Positions 7,190 through 10,284 of a stretch of 10,284 bases of DNA are shown piece after piece (position 1 is the first letter of the stretch; every line of letters begins with the position of its first letter). This DNA is from CAZNRY01 sp964575675. GTDB taxonomy: Bacteria; Eisenbacteria; RBG-16-71-46; CAIMUX01; VGJL01. The notes beneath the pieces were generated by a model. That model made no database searches. It was not told the DNA's origin and saw only the letters and a list, made by a program, of their open reading frames with translations. The position numbers and the translations under genes were made by a program. Location: NCBI GenBank assembly GCA_964575675.1, contig CAZNRY010000153.1, positions 1 to 10,284 of the forward strand, read 5' to 3'.

Positions 7190-7205
7190 CCCGCATTTCT
7201 CACCA
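7187..7205 (+). repeat. Left terminal inverted repeat
   Basis: This is the left arm of the MITE-like element. Its first three bases are the TAG stop codon of the S1-domain gene. Confidence 0.75.
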
Positions 7206-7351
7206 CCGTTCGTCGCGAAACAGCGTCAGATGGCTGTAGATGCAAGTCGCGCGCTGCGCGGACGACGTAGGCATACTCGCGCAGTATGTCGAGGAGGCCA
7301 AGCGAGCGCGACGCGGCAGATGGGGCCAGATGCGCTGTTGCAGCAGAAGGC

Positions 7352-7370
7352 TGGTGAGAGATGCGGGCTA
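7352..7370 (-). repeat. Right terminal inverted repeat
   Basis: This is the right arm, identical to the left arm on the opposite strand except at one position (T in the left arm, C in the right). Confidence 0.75.
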
Positions 7371-7434
7371 GGGGTGATGAGCGCGCAACCGGACCCGCCC
7401 GGCCTCGCGCGATGATCGTCGCCGGCGCATCGGT

Positions 7435-7446
7435 CGCCGGCCGGCG
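7435..7446 (-). repeat. GC palindrome just beyond the YfiR-family gene
   Basis: CGCCGGCCGGCG is a perfect 12-bp palindrome 8 bases beyond the YfiR-family stop. A direct repeat, GTCGCCGGC, occurs twice at 7418-7426 and 7433-7441. It could form a hairpin at the transcript end, but no T-run follows, so I do not call a terminator. Confidence 0.3.
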
Positions 7447-7453
7447 CGGCTTC

Positions 7454-8077
7454 TCAGCGAATCAGGCGGCAAACCTGCAGGAGGCTGCCTTCCCACTCGC
7501 ACCCCTCCTCCTGGCTCGCCGGCATGTTGATGGCGATCTCCGGAGCGTCATTCACAAGGAGCAGCCCCATCGAGAGGCCGCCTTTCAGATAGGGTTCGAC
7601 GCCGGTGATCGTGAGGATCTTCGCGCTTCTCGTGATCTTCGTGATCGTGGAGAGAATCTCCCCGGATCCCGGGGCGACGTAGAGCACCTCGAGGGGCAAG
7701 AGTCTCTGGGGCCAGTCATCTCCCGCGACGCCCATGATCGGCAGAGGGACGATCGAAACGTTTCGTCCCCGCACCGTGAACCCGTCGTATCTCCGCATCT
7801 CGGTCGAGAACTCCTCGAAGCACTTCTGCGAATCCGCGTCCCTTGGGAGATAGAGGATCCCAACGCGAATCGTGTCCTTGGGCTCGGACATCAGACCGTT
7901 TTCGTAGGTCAGTAGCTTCAGCATGAGTGGCACTTGATTGGCGATCGGCAGCAGCGATCTCTCGCAGCAGCCGACGGCCGGCCACGCCGACAGAAGCGCG
8001 GCGAGCACGAGGCCGGTGCGGCCGGCCCCGCGTCCCTTGCCTATCGGGGCGCGGAGTACTTGGCCGACAGAAGCCAT
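7454..8077 (-). CDS. YfiR/DUF4154-family periplasmic protein
   Basis: This is a 207-residue exported protein. Residues 1 to about 37 form a signal peptide: basic GKGRGAGR, then the hydrophobic LVLAALLSAW. The mature part follows the YfiR/DUF4154 plan: a helix near 47-58, the strand IRVGILYLPRD (70-80), VRGRNVSIVPLP (102-113), LEVLYVAPGS (129-138), the ILTITG strand (154-159), a GG turn and the C-terminal IAINMPAS segment (181-188). In Pseudomonas, YfiR is a periplasmic repressor of the diguanylate cyclase YfiN; most other members are uncharacterised. Cys193 and Cys203 could form a disulfide. The ATG at 8077 overlaps the receptor gene by 37 bp and has only a weak AGGA upstream. It is almost certainly co-transcribed with the TonB receptor, a pairing common for this family. 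No cyclase or kinase gene follows. Confidence 0.75.
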   Translation of the reverse strand: MASVGQVLRAPIGKGRGAGRTGLVLAALLSAWPAVGCCERSLLPIANQVPLMLKLLTYENGLMSEPKDTIRVGILYLPRDADSQKCFEEFSTEMRRYDGFTVRGRNVSIVPLPIMGVAGDDWPQRLLPLEVLYVAPGSGEILSTITKITRSAKILTITGVEPYLKGGLSMGLLLVNDAPEIAINMPASQEEGCEWEGSLLQVCRLIR

Positions 8078-10119
8078 GTCCTGCCATCTTGACGGATCGT
8101 GTCCATTACGTGTTCCTCGCCTGCCGGGTCGGAGTACGGCGAATCGCCAAGATTGGAGACCTTGAGCGCAAGGCGAAGTCCCCGCACGGGGGTCTTCCAT
8201 GCCGCATTCGCTCCGGCGACGAGGTAGGCGTCCGAGGCGCCGCCCTCGCGCCCGCTCCTGCGGTCCCCGACGAATCGGGTCTCGAAGGCCGCGATCAGGA
8301 GGTTGTTCAGAAGCGGCGCGGTGATCCCGCCTCCGGCTGTCCAGCGCGGGGAGTTAACGGCCCTCCGGCCAGCGACGCGGTCTACAGCCCTCGCGTAGGA
8401 TGCGTTCGCCTTCGTCTCGATTCCCATCCCCATCGAGGCTCGGGCCTCGATTTCTGCCCCATCGACGTGCATCTTGCCGCTGTTCAGATACTGGAGCCAC
8501 CCGTCATCCCGCTTGGTGAACAGGATGAGATCCGAGACGTGCATGTGATAGAACGACGATCGTATCCAGAACCGATGCCGCCAGGAGTGTTCGAGGATCG
8601 TTTCGGTCGTCCTCGCCCTTTCCGGCCTGAGATCGGGGTTCTTCAGGATCGTAACCCCATCCTCGTAGGCGATCTCGCCGAGACTGGGCGCCCGGAACCC
8701 TTCGCCGTAGAGGAGCTTCAGATAGGTCTGAGGGGCAATTCGGGCAACCAACCCGCCTCGGGGCGTCCATGACCCTCCCACGATCGCATAATGGTCATAG
8801 TGCAGGCCGAAGGTGGCCGTAACACCTGCAACGGGGGTAAACTCCTCCTGCAGATAGAGCGCGCCGAAGCGCGAGTCCTGGCGAAGGTCGAGCACGGAAA
8901 AGCTCCTGGCCGAATCGGGATCGTCGTACCAACTGCGGATGAGGGCGCTGTTCCAGCGGAACTCGCCGCCGCCGGTCAGGTGATGGGCGCGATGGGGTTT
9001 CCAGCCCAGACGCACCTCCCCGCCTCCCCACCGGCCGCGCGAGAGGTCCTTGTAGTCCAGGACGCGCGCGCCTTCGGACGCGGTGCTATCGGAGGGATCC
9101 GCGGTGGGCCACGTCCCCTTGTAGCGGTACCAATCGGCGTAGCCCCGGAGGGTGAAGTCAAACTCCTCGGAGATCGACCGCTCATAGCTCGCTTCCAGGA
9201 ACGAGAGGAGGTCGAGTGTCCGAGTGTCCGGATCGCCGAAAACGCAATCGTAGGCGGCGGTCGGAATCCCCTTGGTCCGGTCGCTCCGGACATAGCTCAG
9301 GCGGAGCGGTCCCGAGATGAGGGTGGCGTATGCGCGATTGGATCGATCGTAGTCCGTTCCGCGCGTGATCCCGTTCGCGCCCTCGCCGGCGAACTCGGGG
9401 AAGTAGAGGTCCGGTCCGTCGCTCTGCATTCCGCTGAAGGAGACGAGCAGGTCGGCCATCTTCCCGAGGCTGCCCGACCACCCAATCCGCCCCCCTTCGA
9501 GGCCGTAGCTGCCCGCATACGCGGTCGCCTCGGGACCCGCACGCGATCCCGGCTTCGTCGTGAAGATCTGGACGACGGCGAGTATCGCGCTCGTCCCGTA
9601 CAATGCGGAACCGGGCCCGCGCACGATCTCGATCCGATCCACAAGATCCAGGTCCAGGGCCCCCTCCGTCCCGAGGCCGGCCATCCCCCATACGTTGTCG
9701 TTCATTGAATGTCCGTCGACGAGCAAGAGGATGCGCGAGTTGTAATCGCCGGGGAGAGACAATCCCCGGACGCCGATGTAATCATAGTTGCGGTCGTAGG
9801 ACGTGTAGATGCCCGCCGCGCCCCGCAGGACATCCGCCAGGGTCTCGTATCCGTGGGCGGCGATCTCCTGGGCCGTCACGATGGTCAACGAGGACGGGGC
9901 CTCCTGAAACGCCTGCTCGTGTTTCGACGCCGTCACCACCCTGGCCTTGAGCAGGCTCTCGAGCGAGATCTCGTCGAAATCGTGCGGCGATCCAGCATTC
10001 AAGGCGAGAAGCTGCGGTTGCTCGCGGCCGCTCGTGTCATCCCCCGACCGCACACCTCCGGCCCCGGCAACCGACGCGCCGAGAAGTAGAACCGCGGCAC
10101 TCCTCCAGAAAGCCCTCAT
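8041..10119 (-). CDS. TonB-dependent outer-membrane receptor
   Basis: This is a 692-residue outer-membrane active transporter energised by TonB-ExbBD. The signal peptide is residues 1 to about 21 (MRAFWRSAAVLLLGASVAGA). 'ISLESLLKARVVTASKHEQ' (51-69) is the N-terminal segment usual in this receptor group, and VVTAS (61-65) may be the TonB box. The plug spans about 70-190: SSLTIVTAQEIAAHGYETLA, then IGVRG, ILLLVDG and VDRIEIVRGPGSALYGTSAI. The 22-strand beta-barrel fills 200-692, with the family motifs YGEGFRAPSLGEI (471-483) and NPDLRPERARTTE (494-506). The length suits a vitamin B12/CirA-sized receptor, but the substrate cannot be read from sequence. The start is supported by the signal peptide; the best SD-like GAGGAG is rather far (12 bases). 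The YfiR-family gene overlaps its 3' end. Confidence 0.92.
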   Translation of the reverse strand: MRAFWRSAAVLLLGASVAGAGGVRSGDDTSGREQPQLLALNAGSPHDFDEISLESLLKARVVTASKHEQAFQEAPSSLTIVTAQEIAAHGYETLADVLRGAAGIYTSYDRNYDYIGVRGLSLPGDYNSRILLLVDGHSMNDNVWGMAGLGTEGALDLDLVDRIEIVRGPGSALYGTSAILAVVQIFTTKPGSRAGPEATAYAGSYGLEGGRIGWSGSLGKMADLLVSFSGMQSDGPDLYFPEFAGEGANGITRGTDYDRSNRAYATLISGPLRLSYVRSDRTKGIPTAAYDCVFGDPDTRTLDLLSFLEASYERSISEEFDFTLRGYADWYRYKGTWPTADPSDSTASEGARVLDYKDLSRGRWGGGEVRLGWKPHRAHHLTGGGEFRWNSALIRSWYDDPDSARSFSVLDLRQDSRFGALYLQEEFTPVAGVTATFGLHYDHYAIVGGSWTPRGGLVARIAPQTYLKLLYGEGFRAPSLGEIAYEDGVTILKNPDLRPERARTTETILEHSWRHRFWIRSSFYHMHVSDLILFTKRDDGWLQYLNSGKMHVDGAEIEARASMGMGIETKANASYARAVDRVAGRRAVNSPRWTAGGGITAPLLNNLLIAAFETRFVGDRRSGREGGASDAYLVAGANAAWKTPVRGLRLALKVSNLGDSPYSDPAGEEHVMDTIRQDGRTWLLSAKYSAPR

Positions 10120-10167
10120 CTGCGTCTCTGTCTCCTCTTCGGGGCATGTTTGACGCCCTCTTTAGTT

Positions 10168-10188
10168 ATCGGAGAGGCGACCTCCGAT
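10168..10188 (-). promoter_or_regulatory. Hairpin/dyad upstream of the TonB receptor gene
   Basis: ATCGGAG (10168-10174) and CTCCGAT (10182-10188) are perfect inverted copies with a 7-base spacer, 49 bp before the receptor start. It could be an operator or a leader hairpin. No clear -35/-10 pair was found around it. The remaining upstream bases to 10284 show no gene. Confidence 0.35.
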
Positions 10189-10284
10189 CCTGGGGCAAAA
10201 GAACGCCGCGCCGGCCGTTCGCACTTGGGCGATCCCCCTGCATGAGCCGCTAATGGGGGCTCCATCGCGAGCAGGTGCGCCCGC

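Larger units (their letters stand above)
7187..7370. mobile_element. MITE-like element with 19-bp terminal inverted repeats
   Basis: The left end TAGCCCGCATTTCTCACCA (7187-7205) is the inverted copy of the right end (7352-7370), with one mismatch in 19. A second inverted pair, AACAGCG/CGCTGTT (7219-7225, 7333-7339), continues the symmetry inward, and the centre is a hairpin (7271-7289: GCATACT, loop CGCGC, AGTATGT, one G-T pair). The whole 184 bp could fold into one long imperfect hairpin. The outermost TA at each end can be read as a TA target-site duplication, as made by IS630/Tc1-mariner-type transposases. No transposase is encoded, so it would be non-autonomous. Similar dispersed intergenic elements in environmental bacteria come to mind, but I could not check copies. 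It separates the convergent S1 and YfiR-family genes. Confidence 0.7.

Noticed and set aside
7371..7453. Possible tRNA or small RNA between the element and the YfiR-family gene
   Set aside because: No cloverleaf, anticodon arm or terminator could be drawn; only GC palindromes are present.
8791..9708. A 305-codon plus-strand open frame
   Set aside because: It is antisense to the TonB receptor barrel, whose motifs on the minus strand are clear.
10234..10259. CCCCC/GGGGG inverted repeat near the right edge
   Set aside because: A 5-bp G-C stem with a 16-base loop is expected by chance here, and no T-run or gene end is visible next to it.

Overview
The window is GC-rich DNA with tightly packed genes, several good Shine-Dalgarno starts, exported proteins with signal peptides and a TonB-dependent outer-membrane receptor. 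It therefore comes from a Gram-negative (diderm) bacterium. The gene content (paired DUF3857/transglutaminase proteins, a TonB receptor followed by a YfiR-family protein, an S1-domain paralogue) suggests an environmental lineage such as Eisenbacteria, another FCB-group phylum or a deltaproteobacterium-like group. That placement is an impression, not a demonstration.

Layout, left to right. At the left edge the first four codons of a minus-strand gene (start at 13, strong SD) run out of the window. A small carboxymuconolactone-decarboxylase-fold protein (261-626, +) converges on a translation initiation factor IF-1 gene (705-998, -). This infA has an unusual basic N-terminal extension and a long, hairpin-rich upstream region (999-1344). 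Next is a two-gene minus-strand operon (5483 down to 1345) encoding two exported DUF3857/transglutaminase-like proteins joined by an ATGA overlap. The first has an intact Cys-His-Asp triad. The second keeps the fold but has lost the Cys and His.

A divergent intergenic region (5484-5713) full of inverted repeats separates this operon from a five-domain S1 RNA-binding protein (5714-7189, +) related to ribosomal protein S1. A 184-bp MITE-like element (7187-7370) with near-perfect terminal inverted repeats lies exactly at the S1 gene's stop codon. Beyond it, on the minus strand, a TonB-dependent receptor (10119-8041) is followed by an overlapping YfiR/DUF4154-family periplasmic protein (8077-7454). 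About 165 bp upstream of the receptor is non-coding and contains a 7-bp-stem hairpin.

Most of the window is ordinary: translation-associated genes (IF-1, S1 paralogue) and envelope genes. The points most worth a second look are the active/inactive transglutaminase pair, the small element inserted at a TA inside a stop codon so that the stop is recreated, and the extended IF-1 with its structured leader. I found no CRISPR array, rRNA, tRNA, phage genes, or autonomous insertion sequence, and I do not see convincing evidence of an entirely new multi-gene system.
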